Positions 36,199 through 44,922 of a stretch of DNA of 64,000 nt are shown here, piece after piece (position 1 is the first letter of the stretch; each line of letters opens with the position of its first letter). The notes below the pieces were generated by a model. That model was not told the DNA's origin. It searched no databases and saw nothing but the letters and a program-made list of their open reading frames with translations. The DNA is from Oscillatoria sp. SIO1A7 (GTDB lineage: Bacteria; Cyanobacteriota; Cyanobacteriia; Cyanobacteriales; Laspinemataceae): the NCBI GenBank assembly GCA_010672965.1, contig JAAHFN010000001.1, positions 124,001-188,000 on the forward strand. Reading direction: 5' to 3'. The translations under genes were made by a program, and so were the position numbers.

Positions 36199-37011
36199 AT
36201 GACATACCCAACTAATATAGAGCGATACGGACTCATCAAAAGCAGAACTACTAAAGAATTTGAGGTAGCTAATTTTTTTACTCAAGAAAATTTAATAAAA
36301 TCATGGATAGTCCAAACATCTAATCAAATAACACCGGAGAATATTCCGCAAAGCTTAATTGCATTTATTGAGAATATGGATGCAATAAGTGATGATGGTA
36401 AAGGGGATTTTTATAATTTTATTCAGAGAGCAATAAAACATAGATCTCCAATCATATTGCGTCCAAATATCAAACGAAAACCATACTTGACCGCTGCCGG
36501 ACAAAGTTGCCAGGTAGCACAAGAATTGCGGAGGGTTATCGAGCCAGATTACCGGGGGGAAATTAGGACATTAGTTTATGGCCACAAACAATCTAAAGTG
36601 GCTGGATTAGTTATCGTACATATTCCCCATCATCTGAAGGTGGATAACAAGGCAATCCGAGCATTATCAAAAAATTACAACCCAGATATTATTTCATTTT
36701 CTCCTAATCAGCTTGATGCTCGTGGGAAACCCGAAACCATGAGATTAAACAACATTCAATATTTAGCGAATGGACTCTTTAACCCCTATGCAATTAATGC
36801 GGACAGGATTCGCCGAGTCGTTCATGTATTCGATTCCTCGTTAATGGATATGGAAACTGGGATATGTTCTACCAATGCTTCATCGAGAGCAGTGGGTCAA
36901 TTTTTCAACCCAAGAAAAATGACACAAAATGCAATAAAAATCTACCAATTACCCAAGTATCATGTAGCAATAATCGCCGATATTGCCCGGTATAATTTAT
37001 CAGAAACTTAA
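36199..37011 (+). CDS. Protein of unknown function, accessory-type
   Basis: 270 residues, soluble, basic and Asn/Ile-rich, from an ATG with AGGT upstream. The DNA is visibly more AT-rich than its neighbours and poor in HIP1 octamers, which suggests recent transfer. Segments such as FYNFIQRAIKHRSPIILRPN and AGLVIVHIPHHLKVDNKAIR look like a folded domain with alternating strands and helices, but I recognise no family. It lies at the left border of a zone of decayed genes. It could be a cargo gene of a lost mobile element. Confidence 0.6.
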   Translation: MTYPTNIERYGLIKSRTTKEFEVANFFTQENLIKSWIVQTSNQITPENIPQSLIAFIENMDAISDDGKGDFYNFIQRAIKHRSPIILRPNIKRKPYLTAAGQSCQVAQELRRVIEPDYRGEIRTLVYGHKQSKVAGLVIVHIPHHLKVDNKAIRALSKNYNPDIISFSPNQLDARGKPETMRLNNIQYLANGLFNPYAINADRIRRVVHVFDSSLMDMETGICSTNASSRAVGQFFNPRKMTQNAIKIYQLPKYHVAIIADIARYNLSET

Positions 37012-37072
37012 TCTAGATTTTGTTTTTGGTAATTCGGAAGAGCGATAAAAAGTCAAATTTCACGCATTTTAG

Positions 37073-37486
37073 GGAAACCAGGAATTAAACCAGATATTTT
37101 ACGCCGCCTCTTATGCGACCGCTGCGGCTTCTTTGGTTTGGGCGGCCAATCCAAATTTGAATTACTTGCAAGTTAAAGAAATATTGCTGCAAACCGCAGA
37201 CGATTTGGCAGACCCGGGATGGGATGTGGAGACGGGGCAAGGGTTGCTGGATGTAGAGGAAGCGGTGGAACGGGCGAAGCAAACTAAGGGCAAAACCCTA
37301 ACAGTTTCCGAAAGCCCCATTTTGTCTTTTACCGGCAAAGGTCGGGTGACTCCCTCGGTACGACCGGCTTCCGAGGGCACGGAAACTGCGATCGCAAGGA
37401 GGAATAATTTGGCATTTTATGTAAATTATTTATCTTTAGCCCGCTATTTATTATCATCGAATACTACGAAAGATTCCGCAAGCTAG
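37073..37486 (+). pseudogene. Fragment of a subtilisin-like (S8) protease gene
   Basis: The frame begins at a stop and has no start codon. ASYATAAASLVWAANPNLNY then LQVKEILLQTADDL, DPGWDVETGQGLLDVEEAV match the region around and after the catalytic Ser of peptidase S8 proteins (normally GTSxAxP followed by AAAxLVWAANP). The His and Asp catalytic regions are gone and the motif around Ser is degenerate. It is the C-terminal relic of a larger gene. Confidence 0.7.
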
Positions 37487-37742
37487 TTTGTGGTAACGAA
37501 GCTTGCGTCGCCATCCCCGAGCATTGGCAAATTCCGCTCGAAGCGCACAGACCCCAGCTAGTCTTGCAGCTCGCCGAACCAAAAGAGGATGAAGACGAAT
37601 TAGGTAAAGCCCAGCACGTCATTACCATCCCTCATTACATAATGTCAATTCTCCAGCCCCAGTTCAATACGTTCAAAAAGGCGAGCATCACGGGATGTTA
37701 GTGTTAAAAGATAACTCTAAAATACAAGTCTATTGCAGATAG
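37411..37742 (+). pseudogene. Frameshifted remnant of a hypothetical gene
   Basis: An AAGGAGG ribosome site at 37397 precedes TTG 37411, which opens AFYVNYLSLARY. About 12 codons later the sense moves to another frame: IIIEYYERFRKLVCGNE, then VAIPEHWQIPLEAHRPQLVL and QHVITIPHY. Near 37660 it moves again: QKGEHHGMLVLKDNSKIQVY and TAG. Two frame changes show it is broken. The phrases look like one coherent protein of about 110 residues, family unknown. It overlaps the end of the protease fragment frame. Confidence 0.55.
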
Positions 37743-37748
37743 CGGGCC

Positions 37749-37904
37749 TCAAATAACTCTACTATCGTAGCAACAATGTACAAACCAATTCTGAATGTCC
37801 TGTTCTGAAACTAGATCGAAAGCTTTTTCTGTAGCTTCTTGCAATTCTCGGTATGTTCGAGGTTTCTGATAACGAAGACTTGACTTAACTTTATTCTCTG
37901 GCAT
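37749..37904 (-). pseudogene. C-terminal remnant of an IS630-type transposase
   Basis: A 51-codon frame reads PRTYRELQEATEKAFDLVSE, then QDIQNWFVHCCY, which resembles the very end of IS630/Tc1-family transposases (a helix followed by WFxHCGY). The DDE catalytic core is missing. No inverted repeats or TA target could be placed. It is evidence of past insertion in this zone. Confidence 0.6.
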
Positions 37905-38403
37905 TGGTTAACAGGTGGTCTGGCACGACAATGGGCGTCGAAGCCGTTAAAAACATTTCTTGAAGCGTTAGAGGCTTTTCGCACAGCCGTTTCTTATCGA
38001 GAAAGTGTGTTGGGCGCGGTAATAATGTTGACGTATTTGCTGCGCACAAAGCTAGTTTTGGCTTGGTTTGGGCTTAGATTTTGTCTAAGTCCCGTTAGTT
38101 GTCTTATTCCCGATCTATCCGGCAGCGTCCGGGACCCGTCCGGGACTTGGGAGTGCGGGGAGTGTGGGGAGTGTGGGGGAGATGGGGACAAGGGAGACCG
38201 GGGGACTGGGGGACCGGGGGACTGGGGGACTGCTGTAGTAGCGTGCGCAAGTAGCAACATATACGACATATAGCGTTATATCTGACGATTTGCTTAAGTC
38301 CCGTGCAAGTAAGTTTTTGACAAAACCACATATGTGGTTAAACTAATAAATTAGCTTAGCATTAATTTAGCTTATAACTTTTATATAATGGAGGCTCGTT
38401 TTA
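37905..38403. other. Gap with G-rich repeat array
   Basis: No supported gene. GAGTGTGGG heptamers and GGGGGACTG octamers at 38145-38236 form the main feature. The right end carries a GGAGG ribosome site for the truncated gene at 38404. Confidence 0.5.
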
Positions 38404-38577
38404 ATGAAGTTAAGCATTTTGGTCAAGATGGGTCTGGCGGCGATCGCGTTCTGCATCGTATCCACCGGGAGCGTCGTTCGAGCGCAGACCGTCCTTCTGG
38501 AGGATAATTTCGACGCTGAAAACAACGGAATTCCCAATGCCCAATGCCCAATGCCCAATGCCCCATGCCCTCTTTAA
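38404..38577 (+). pseudogene. Truncated secreted-protein gene cut by an STRR array
   Basis: GGAGG ten bases before ATG 38404 and a good signal peptide (VKMGLAAIAFCIVSTGSVVRA) are followed by VLLEDNFDAENNG, the usual opening of exported sugar-binding or PEP-CTERM domains. Immediately afterwards the DNA becomes CCCAATG heptamers, and the frame runs to a TAA that overlaps the 3' end of the oppositely oriented glycosyltransferase gene. The original body of the gene is missing, apparently by deletion at the repeat. Confidence 0.65.
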
Positions 38578-39647
38578 AGATATCCCTGCAAAACCTCTCG
38601 GGTCGCCAGTCCGGTTTTTGCCCAGCTAAAATGACTGGCTCTAGCCAAACCCAGTTGCCGCAGCTCTTGGCGAAGCTCGGAATTCTCGGCAACTCGCTTC
38701 ATGGCTGAGCTTATTGCGGCAATACTATAAGGATTGACGAATAAAGCCGCATCCCCGGCCACCTCTGGCAGAGAGGCTTCTTTGGAAACTATAACTGGGG
38801 TTCCACAAGCCATTGCCTCTAAGACTGGCAGGCCAAACCCTTCCCAGAGACTGGGGAAAACCAAAGCGATCGCCCGATTGAGAAGATACGGAAGTTCCTC
38901 GTAGCTGACATAATCTAAAAATTTGACCTTGCCCGTTATTCCCCGCTCCGCCACTCTTGCTTTTAATGCCGGGATATAGCGAGGATCTGGGGAACCTGCC
39001 AGCCACAGTTCCGATTCTGTCTGCCTTCCCAATCCGGCAAAGGCATCAATCAATCGGTGCAAGTTTTTATAAGGATCTGCTCGACCGACATATAAAAAAT
39101 AATTGCTTTGGGGCAAATCTAGGAAACGAAAATGGCTAGCATCATACCCTAGGGGAATTGGCGTTATTTTTTCTGCGGAAACCGAGCAAAACTTCACGAT
39201 ATCTCGGGCGGTGGCCTCGGAGTTGCAGACAATATGGGTGGCTTGCTGCAAGACTAAAGGAATATAGTAGCGGTGGTAATAGGTTAGAGGCGATCGCCAG
39301 TTTGGAAAGCGCAAGGGGATAAAGTCATGCACCATAACCACAAATCGACATCCGGAAAAGAGCGGCGCTTCAGTGACCGGAGAAAACAGCAAGTTCGCTC
39401 CCAGTCGCCGATAAATCCTGGGCAGCTCTAGCTGAGTCCAGAGAATCCGAGCCAAATGTCCCTTGCTCCCATAATCTGGCGTTAAATTATTTGGCACGCT
39501 ATGGCAGCGATAGTCCGCTATCTCTTGAGATACCAACAAAGTCGGCTCTAGTTCCTTTAGATAGGGCAATATATTTTTGGCATAAGTTGTAATTCCCGTT
39601 GGCTTGGGAATCAGAAAAGATAGATTAACTAATAAGTTTTTGTTCAT
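38574..39647 (-). CDS. Family 4 glycosyltransferase
   Basis: 357 residues of GT-B type. N-terminal Rossmann half with [14 protein letters not shown]-terminal half with [18 protein letters not shown] and the signature [25 protein letters not shown], which holds the nucleotide-sugar-binding Glu residues. It transfers a sugar, often mannose or rhamnose, from a nucleotide donor to a growing polysaccharide in the cytoplasm. The nearby GT2 and RmlA genes suggest rhamnose-containing surface polysaccharide. Its stop is only bases from the truncated gene on the other strand. Confidence 0.92.
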   Translation of the reverse strand: MNKNLLVNLSFLIPKPTGITTYAKNILPYLKELEPTLLVSQEIADYRCHSVPNNLTPDYGSKGHLARILWTQLELPRIYRRLGANLLFSPVTEAPLFSGCRFVVMVHDFIPLRFPNWRSPLTYYHRYYIPLVLQQATHIVCNSEATARDIVKFCSVSAEKITPIPLGYDASHFRFLDLPQSNYFLYVGRADPYKNLHRLIDAFAGLGRQTESELWLAGSPDPRYIPALKARVAERGITGKVKFLDYVSYEELPYLLNRAIALVFPSLWEGFGLPVLEAMACGTPVIVSKEASLPEVAGDAALFVNPYSIAAISSAMKRVAENSELRQELRQLGLARASHFSWAKTGLATREVLQGYL

Positions 39648-39713
39648 AAATCCATTTTCATTTATAAATGCTACAGATAATCCTTTCTATCCCGTTAATA
39701 GACCCACCCCCAA

Positions 39714-39903
39714 CCCCTTACAAGGGTATGTTTTTTAGATTTGATGTTTTCTAGGCGAATCGACGGCGTAGGGGCGACAGCATTCCAGAGACATATTTTT
39801 ATAAGATAATTTTTTGCAGTGGAATGCTTCGCCCCAGAAAGCTATGAAACCCACCGACAACATCAAAAAAGAGGATTATAAAAAACATACCCTTGTAAGC
39901 CCC
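39714..39903. mobile_element. Nested palindromic element (family 1 copy c inside a larger inverted repeat)
   Basis: The outer arms CCCCTTACAAGGGTATGTTT and AAACATACCCTTGTAAG pair almost perfectly. Inside, GGGGCGACAGCATTCCA and TGGAATGCTTCGCCCC (39771-39835) are the ends of family 1. GGGTATGTTTTTT also follows the copy at 529-595, so the outer part belongs to the longer form of the element. CCCCTCCCAGGAGGGG repeats follow at 39908-40000. Confidence 0.7.
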
Positions 39904-40077
39904 GAACCCCTCCCAGGAGGGGAAGGAGAATAAGGTGTGGGGAAGGAGAATAAGGTGTGAGGAAGGAGAATAAGGTGTGGGTTCCCCTCCTGGGAGGGGT
40001 TCGGGGTGAGTCTCTTACGTCTCTTACATAGCATCTATAGCTACGCCCGTGCGGAGATGAAAGCTAAAAGCTAAAAG

Positions 40078-40920
40078 CTAAAAGCTCTTCATGTACCTAA
40101 ATAAACCATCAAGCTTACCTCTAGCTACCGCCGGTTTTGTCAAAAGCAATAATAAAGCGTTCCCGAGAAGTCTCGCAAACCTCCATCCCAGTACCCATTG
40201 GCTGGCGTATCTTTGCATAGTTAACAAATAGCTATAAGTGCTGTGGTTGTATTTTTGGTACAAATCTCGATTAATAATTGAAGACGGATAGTGAATTACA
40301 GCTAGTCGGTCGGTGACGGCAATTAAATGACCCTCGCGATCGTAGCGCCTACAAAAATCAAAATCTTCATAATAAAGAAAATACTGGCAGTCGAACCTAG
40401 GACAGTTTTGGAAGTTGCGCAAATTAATCAATAAACTGCATCCCGTCACCCAATCGCAAGGTACATAAGCAGCAGTCAGGCGATTCTCGCTCAATAAATT
40501 TTTTTCCAAGATAGCGCCGGTTGCTGCTAAAAACTGACCTCCGCCAAACCAGAGTTTACCCGTCGGTTCCCAAACAGTTGTGCCCAAAATCGATACTTCT
40601 GGATAACTGTCAAAAAAAGCTACGGCACCATCCGGCGTATCTTTTATTACGGTATCTGGGTTAATAAGCCAAACTATTCCTTGGGGGTCTTGCTTGTAAA
40701 CCCAGTCAATTCCCAAGTTGCAACCGCCACCAAACCCGAGATTCTCGCCCGCGTCAATAATTAATGTCTCATCCCCCGCTAAGTCATAAATTGCCGCATC
40801 TTCTGGAGAATTATTAATTACTATAAATTGGTATGGAATATTTGTCGTATTTTTGATTGACTGTAACAACCGGGCTATTTGCTCTGTCGAGTAATAGTTA
40901 ACCGTAACAAAGTAAATCAT
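40078..40920 (-). CDS. Family 2 glycosyltransferase (rhamnosyltransferase-like)
   Basis: 280 residues with a GT-A fold: VTVNYYSTEQIARLLQSI, the nucleotide-binding INNS segment, NLGFGGGCNLGI, and the metal-binding Asp in LINPDTVI. YFLYYEDFDFCRRYDREGH near residue 185 is typical of rhamnosyltransferase-like GT2 proteins. A C-terminal hydrophobic stretch (LLGNALLLLLTK) may touch the membrane. It lies on the same strand as the GT4 gene, with the nested element between them. Donor and acceptor are inferred. Confidence 0.9.
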   Translation of the reverse strand: MIYFVTVNYYSTEQIARLLQSIKNTTNIPYQFIVINNSPEDAAIYDLAGDETLIIDAGENLGFGGGCNLGIDWVYKQDPQGIVWLINPDTVIKDTPDGAVAFFDSYPEVSILGTTVWEPTGKLWFGGGQFLAATGAILEKNLLSENRLTAAYVPCDWVTGCSLLINLRNFQNCPRFDCQYFLYYEDFDFCRRYDREGHLIAVTDRLAVIHYPSSIINRDLYQKYNHSTYSYLLTMQRYASQWVLGWRFARLLGNALLLLLTKPAVARGKLDGLFRYMKSF

Positions 40921-41387
40921 AATGCTTGGGCATGGGGCATTGGGCTAAAAATTAGGGTGTAGGGTGTAGGGTGTAGGGTGTGGCAAAGAGAGAGGGAGAA
41001 GAGAGGTAGTTAGGGAAGGGTGGGAAGTGTAAAATTAGGGTGTAGGGTGTGGGGTGTAGGAATAAGGCAAAGAGAGAGGGAGAAGAGAGGTAGTTAGGGA
41101 AGGGTCGGAAGTATGGGAAACGTGGAAGAACCAAGGCATAAATTTTATCTTTTCTGTTTTCTCTTTTCTCTCCCCACTCTCCCCACCCTCCCCTATCACC
41201 CTACACCCTACACCTAGGGTGTTGGGTGTAGGGTGTAGGGTGTAGGGAAACTTCATCCTATTTTCGCGATCGCTTTCGGGAGCCGGAAAGTCTTACATTT
41301 AGGTGCTTTCAGGTTTCAAGCGGCAACGATCCCCGGATGTCACCAATTGGCGTGAAAAGTTTCAGAGTCAACACCCTACCCTACACC
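40921..41387. repeat. Dense STRR region
   Basis: GTGTAGG, GGTGTAG, complementary CTACACC and CTCCCCA heptamers, and a long duplicated block (GGCAAAGAGAGAGGGAGAAG at 40982 and 41072, with the following 40 bases). It also holds the second copy of the structured repeat. Confidence 0.75.
41243..41375 (+). repeat. Structured dispersed repeat, copy 2 (IS200/IS605 right-end or omega-RNA-like)
   Basis: It carries the same ordered blocks as 16741-16880: GTAGGGAAA, CGGGAGCCGGAAAGTC, CGGCAACGAT, CCAATTGGCGTGAAAA and TCAACACCCTA. No coding remnant precedes it, and the terminal hairpin is replaced by ACACCCT heptamers. Confidence 0.45.
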
Positions 41388-42020
41388 CTATACCCTAGCT
41401 AGGTGACTGGCGGCGAAAACCTCGGCGGCAGTTAGGGATAATTCTGGGAAGGTGGTGCAGAGAATGCGATCGCTGCCGGTAAAGCGTTGAACTCGATATT
41501 CTCCGTCAACCAAGCAGTAGATAAAAATCGTCGGCACTTTGGGATTGCCCAAATATTTACGAGAAGCAATAGCTAGATAATCGACTATCCAATATTCGCG
41601 AATGCCCAACCGCCGATACTCGTCCAACTTATCTATATAGTCATTTTCCCAGTTAGTAGAAATTATTTCGACCGCCAGTTGAATGGGTTCGGTAAGAGCG
41701 CCGTAGGCGAGGACATTGCTATTCCATGTTTCTGCCCTAACCACGCTGACATCTGGATTACGCCCTCGCTCTTCCCCATCTAAAGTCCGAGTTTTGATAA
41801 CGATATCTTTGTCAACTATGTAATCCAGCCCTAAGCGATCGCTTTCTCTATCAAAAGCTTTCACCAGATAGCGAGCGATATTCTTATGGGCTCTAATCGG
41901 TTCCACCTTAACCAGTTCTCCATTGACTAATTCATAGATTCCCGAACCATCTGGGTACTGTTCGAGAAACTCGGCAAATGTTAGTTTTTTTGCTTGTTTT
42001 TTTACTTGGCTTGCAGTCAT
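41388..42020 (-). CDS. Uma2-family endonuclease (DUF820)
   Basis: 210 residues from ATG 42020, preferred because the family starts close to TFAEFLE; 15 further codons upstream are possible. The restriction-endonuclease-like fold shows NPDVSVVRAE, LAVEIISTNWENDYIDKLDEY and GIREYWIVDY, with the catalytic Asp, Glu and Lys-like residues in place. Uma2 proteins are present in many copies in cyanobacterial genomes and their role is uncertain. The last codons border an STRR array, so the C-terminus may have been altered. Confidence 0.88.
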   Translation of the reverse strand: MTASQVKKQAKKLTFAEFLEQYPDGSGIYELVNGELVKVEPIRAHKNIARYLVKAFDRESDRLGLDYIVDKDIVIKTRTLDGEERGRNPDVSVVRAETWNSNVLAYGALTEPIQLAVEIISTNWENDYIDKLDEYRRLGIREYWIVDYLAIASRKYLGNPKVPTIFIYCLVDGEYRVQRFTGSDRILCTTFPELSLTAAEVFAASHLARV

Positions 42021-42132
42021 AGTAATAGTAATTGCTGTGGTTTTATGGCTTAATATTTTATTCAAAAAAAACTGTTTTCTGCCTTAAAGCTTTCTGGCTT
42101 AAAACTCAAAACTCACAAGAGAAATGTGGGTT

Positions 42133-42179
42133 AGAAACCCGGGGTTAGAAACCCGGTTTTTTTGAACCCCCGGGTTTCT
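42133..42179. repeat. Palindrome of the AGAAACCCGG family
   Basis: AGAAACCCGGGGTT, AGAAACCCGGTTTTTTT and CCCCCGGGTTTCT form an imperfect hairpin. Matching arms are at 7668 and 35894. Confidence 0.6.
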
Positions 42180-42260
42180 GGCTTTGAAAGGAGAGATTGC
42201 CCAATGCCCAATGCGAACATGCCCAATGCCCAATGCCCCATTCCCATTCCCCATTCCCCA

Positions 42261-43334
42261 TTAAACTAATTCAATTTGGGAATCGTCGCCAATCATAAAG
42301 CGCAGAGCTTTCGGGCGTTTGAGAGCAACGGTAAGTTGGGCGCGGCGACCGATGACGCTATCTACAAGACGTTGTTGAATCCTTTCTATTTTCGCCCCTT
42401 GTAAAATAACGCTATGTTCTAGGTCTGCATCAATGAGTGTGGCGCGATCGGCGATGCTAGTATAAGGGCCGATAAAGCAATTTTCTAAATAGCAATTTTC
42501 GCCGATAATCGCCGGACCTCGTATAGAAGAATTAACGACTTTGCTTCCGGCACCTATTTGCACTCGCCCTATTACTTGACTTTTGTCATCTACCGTTCCC
42601 ATCACCGACGGAACTATCCGCGTATCCAAAATAATTCGATTGGCTTCGAGGAGGTCGTCTTTTTTGCCCGTATCCAGCCACCAGCCCTCTAGGGTACGGG
42701 CTTCTACTGGTTTCTGTTTGTCGATTAGCCATTGAATGGCATCGGTAATTTCTAGCTCGCCCCTAGCAGAAGGTTTTATATTCGCGATCGCTTCGTGAAT
42801 CCCTCTCGAAAATAAATAAACTCCAACTAAAGCCAAATTGGACGGAGGCTCTTTGGGTTTTTCCACCAGTTGCAATACCCGACCGCTGGCATCCACTTTT
42901 GCTACCCCAAAAGCACTGGGATTGGATACCTGGCGCAGCAGGATTAAAGCATCGAGATTTTGGTTTTTGAATCCGGCCAAAAACGATTCGAGCTGACTCT
43001 CGATGATATTGTCTCCCAAATACATAATAAAAGGAGAATCTCCCAAAAAGGGTTGGGCAACTTTCACTGCATGGGCCAATCCAGCCGGTTGCTCTTGAAG
43101 AATATAGGTAATCTTGGCACCAAAGCGATCGCCATTTCCAGTTACTGCCCGCACCTCTTCCCCAGTTTCGGGACTAATAATAATGCCAATCTCGGTAATT
43201 CCAGTGCCAACTATGCTTTTAATTCCGTACCATAAAATAGGTTGATTGGCTACGGGAACCAACTGTTTCGCGCCGGAGTAAGTCAAGGGGCGCAGACGAG
43301 TTCCTTTGCCGCCAGAGAGAATTAGTGCTTTCAT
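42261..43334 (-). CDS. rmlA: Glucose-1-phosphate thymidylyltransferase, long form
   Basis: 357 residues. The nucleotidyltransferase half starts MKALILSGGKGTRLRPLTYS, with PFIMYLGDNII (metal-binding Asp) and LVEKPKEPPSNLALVG. The C-terminal 120 residues form a left-handed beta helix with repeated hexapeptides (VIGRVQIGAGSKVVNSSIRG). This long form makes dTDP-glucose from glucose 1-phosphate and dTTP, feeding dTDP-rhamnose and other deoxysugars. Other rml genes are not in the window. The neighbouring GT2 and GT4 genes fit a polysaccharide cluster. Confidence 0.92.
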   Translation of the reverse strand: MKALILSGGKGTRLRPLTYSGAKQLVPVANQPILWYGIKSIVGTGITEIGIIISPETGEEVRAVTGNGDRFGAKITYILQEQPAGLAHAVKVAQPFLGDSPFIMYLGDNIIESQLESFLAGFKNQNLDALILLRQVSNPSAFGVAKVDASGRVLQLVEKPKEPPSNLALVGVYLFSRGIHEAIANIKPSARGELEITDAIQWLIDKQKPVEARTLEGWWLDTGKKDDLLEANRIILDTRIVPSVMGTVDDKSQVIGRVQIGAGSKVVNSSIRGPAIIGENCYLENCFIGPYTSIADRATLIDADLEHSVILQGAKIERIQQRLVDSVIGRRAQLTVALKRPKALRFMIGDDSQIELV

Positions 43335-43467
43335 CTAAATCTATAAATGTAGATCGGCGATCGCGATTTATTTTCCATCCTACTTTACCACATCTCTGGC
43401 CAGATAAGTTTTAAGTTTTGAGTTTTGATTTTTTAGTTTTCAGTTAGCAATCTTTAATTTATAACTT

Positions 43468-43618
43468 ATATCAAATCCGTCTAATCGCCCTAAAAACAAA
43501 TCCAGCTTCCCGTAGGATGGGCGTCCCGCCTGTCCCAACAAGTGGGATATGGACAGGCGGGACGCCCGTCCTACAGTAGGTGACATTTTTTTGTTTGGGT
43601 ATTTAACCGGACTCGATC
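43468..43618. mobile_element. MITE-like element, family 2, copy a
   Basis: ATATCAAATCCG at the left and GGGTATTTAACCGGACTCGAT at the right are inverted ends. The core is the GTAGGATGGGCGTCCCGCC / GGCGGGACGCCCGTCCTAC palindrome also used by family 3. Confidence 0.65.
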
Positions 43619-43718
43619 TTACACGGTATTTACACAAAGTATCCATATCCTTGTAGGGCGGAACTAATAAAGCGCATCTTCATAAAGAACTGGTCTAAGT
43701 CATATTACAATTCAAAAC

Positions 43719-44921
43719 TTAAAATTTAAAATCCTTATCCCCAATGTTCGATTTGCCATTTTTTTTTACAGTAAAAGGAAGAGCAACGGTAAAGGTAGTT
43801 CCAATTTTAACTTTACTTTCGACGGCGATCGCGCCCTGGTGTAAATCAACTGCTTTTTTCACAATAGCCAGTCCCAGTCCGTTACCCTGTATCTTCCCTA
43901 CATTTCCGCACCTATGGAATAGCTCGAATAGTTTTTCTCCTTGTTCTTCTTCAGGAATACCGATGCCGCGATCGCTGACGCGAAAAATGGCTATAGGGGG
44001 ACTAACAAATGAAAATTGACCTTCCCCATCAGAGCGATCGATTTTAGATTCTAGCCTAACCTCGCCCCCTTCCGGAGAATATTTGATAGCATTAGAAAGC
44101 AAATTAGACAAAATCAGCCCCAGCAGAGTTGGATCTAAACAAGCAGTAATATCTGTATTGTCGCTGGCGAAAACGAGTTGGTGACTGTCTTGACAGAGCG
44201 ATCGCTGCTGTTCCACTATCTGGCTGCAAAATTGTTCCAGATCCACCCTTTCGGGATTAAAGCTTAGTTTGCCACCTTCCGCTTTACCGATAAACAGCAT
44301 ATCCTCAATCAACCTATCCATATTTTCGGCAGCAGATTGAATCCAGTGGAGATATTTTAATTTTGTCTCCTCGTCCCACCGCTCTCTATGCAATCTCAGA
44401 GAATCTGCAGATAGCAAAATAGCAGACAGGGGACGGCGCAATTCGTGGGCGGCCATAGAAACATATTGGCTCGTGCGCTGCTCTTTTTCTTGAACAAATT
44501 GCCGGAGTTCTTCCGAGCTATCGAGAGCTTGGCTCATTTTTGTTTCTACTTCATGGCGCTGCAGGGAAATCTCGATAGTGGCGTGTAAGTTATTTTGTTT
44601 GAAAGGTTTGAGTATATATCCAAACGGTTCGGTTATTTTAGCTCTTTCTAATGTTTCCTTGTCTGCATAAGCGGTCAGATAAACCACCGGGACTCGAAAA
44701 AAATTTCTTATATATTGTGCTGCCTCTATCCCGTCCATAGAACCTTTCAAGACAATATCCATTAGCACCAAGTCTGGCCTATTATCTTGGCAAGCTTTAA
44801 TCGCCCCCTCTCCTGAAGACACAATTTCACTTACAGCATAGCCCAACTTTGTCAGGCGTCCGGCTATATCCTCAGCTACAATCATTTCATCCTCAACAAC
44901 CAAAATTTTTTTTAGAGTCAT
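43719..44921 (-). CDS. Receiver-histidine kinase hybrid
   Basis: 400 residues: an N-terminal receiver domain (VVEDE, phospho-acceptor in VLMDIVLKG, YLTAYAD, ILKPF), a linker coiled coil, a HisKA domain with the phospho-His in AAHELRRPLSA, and a HATPase domain with N (LSNLLSNAIKYSPEGG), DRGIGIP and GNGLGLAI boxes. There is no membrane segment. It starts two bases after the stop of the preceding kinase gene, so both are co-expressed and the first probably passes phosphate to this receiver. The final output is unknown. Confidence 0.92.
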   Translation of the reverse strand: MTLKKILVVEDEMIVAEDIAGRLTKLGYAVSEIVSSGEGAIKACQDNRPDLVLMDIVLKGSMDGIEAAQYIRNFFRVPVVYLTAYADKETLERAKITEPFGYILKPFKQNNLHATIEISLQRHEVETKMSQALDSSEELRQFVQEKEQRTSQYVSMAAHELRRPLSAILLSADSLRLHRERWDEETKLKYLHWIQSAAENMDRLIEDMLFIGKAEGGKLSFNPERVDLEQFCSQIVEQQRSLCQDSHQLVFASDNTDITACLDPTLLGLILSNLLSNAIKYSPEGGEVRLESKIDRSDGEGQFSFVSPPIAIFRVSDRGIGIPEEEQGEKLFELFHRCGNVGKIQGNGLGLAIVKKAVDLHQGAIAVESKVKIGTTFTVALPFTVKKNGKSNIGDKDFKF

Positions 44922-44922
44922 G

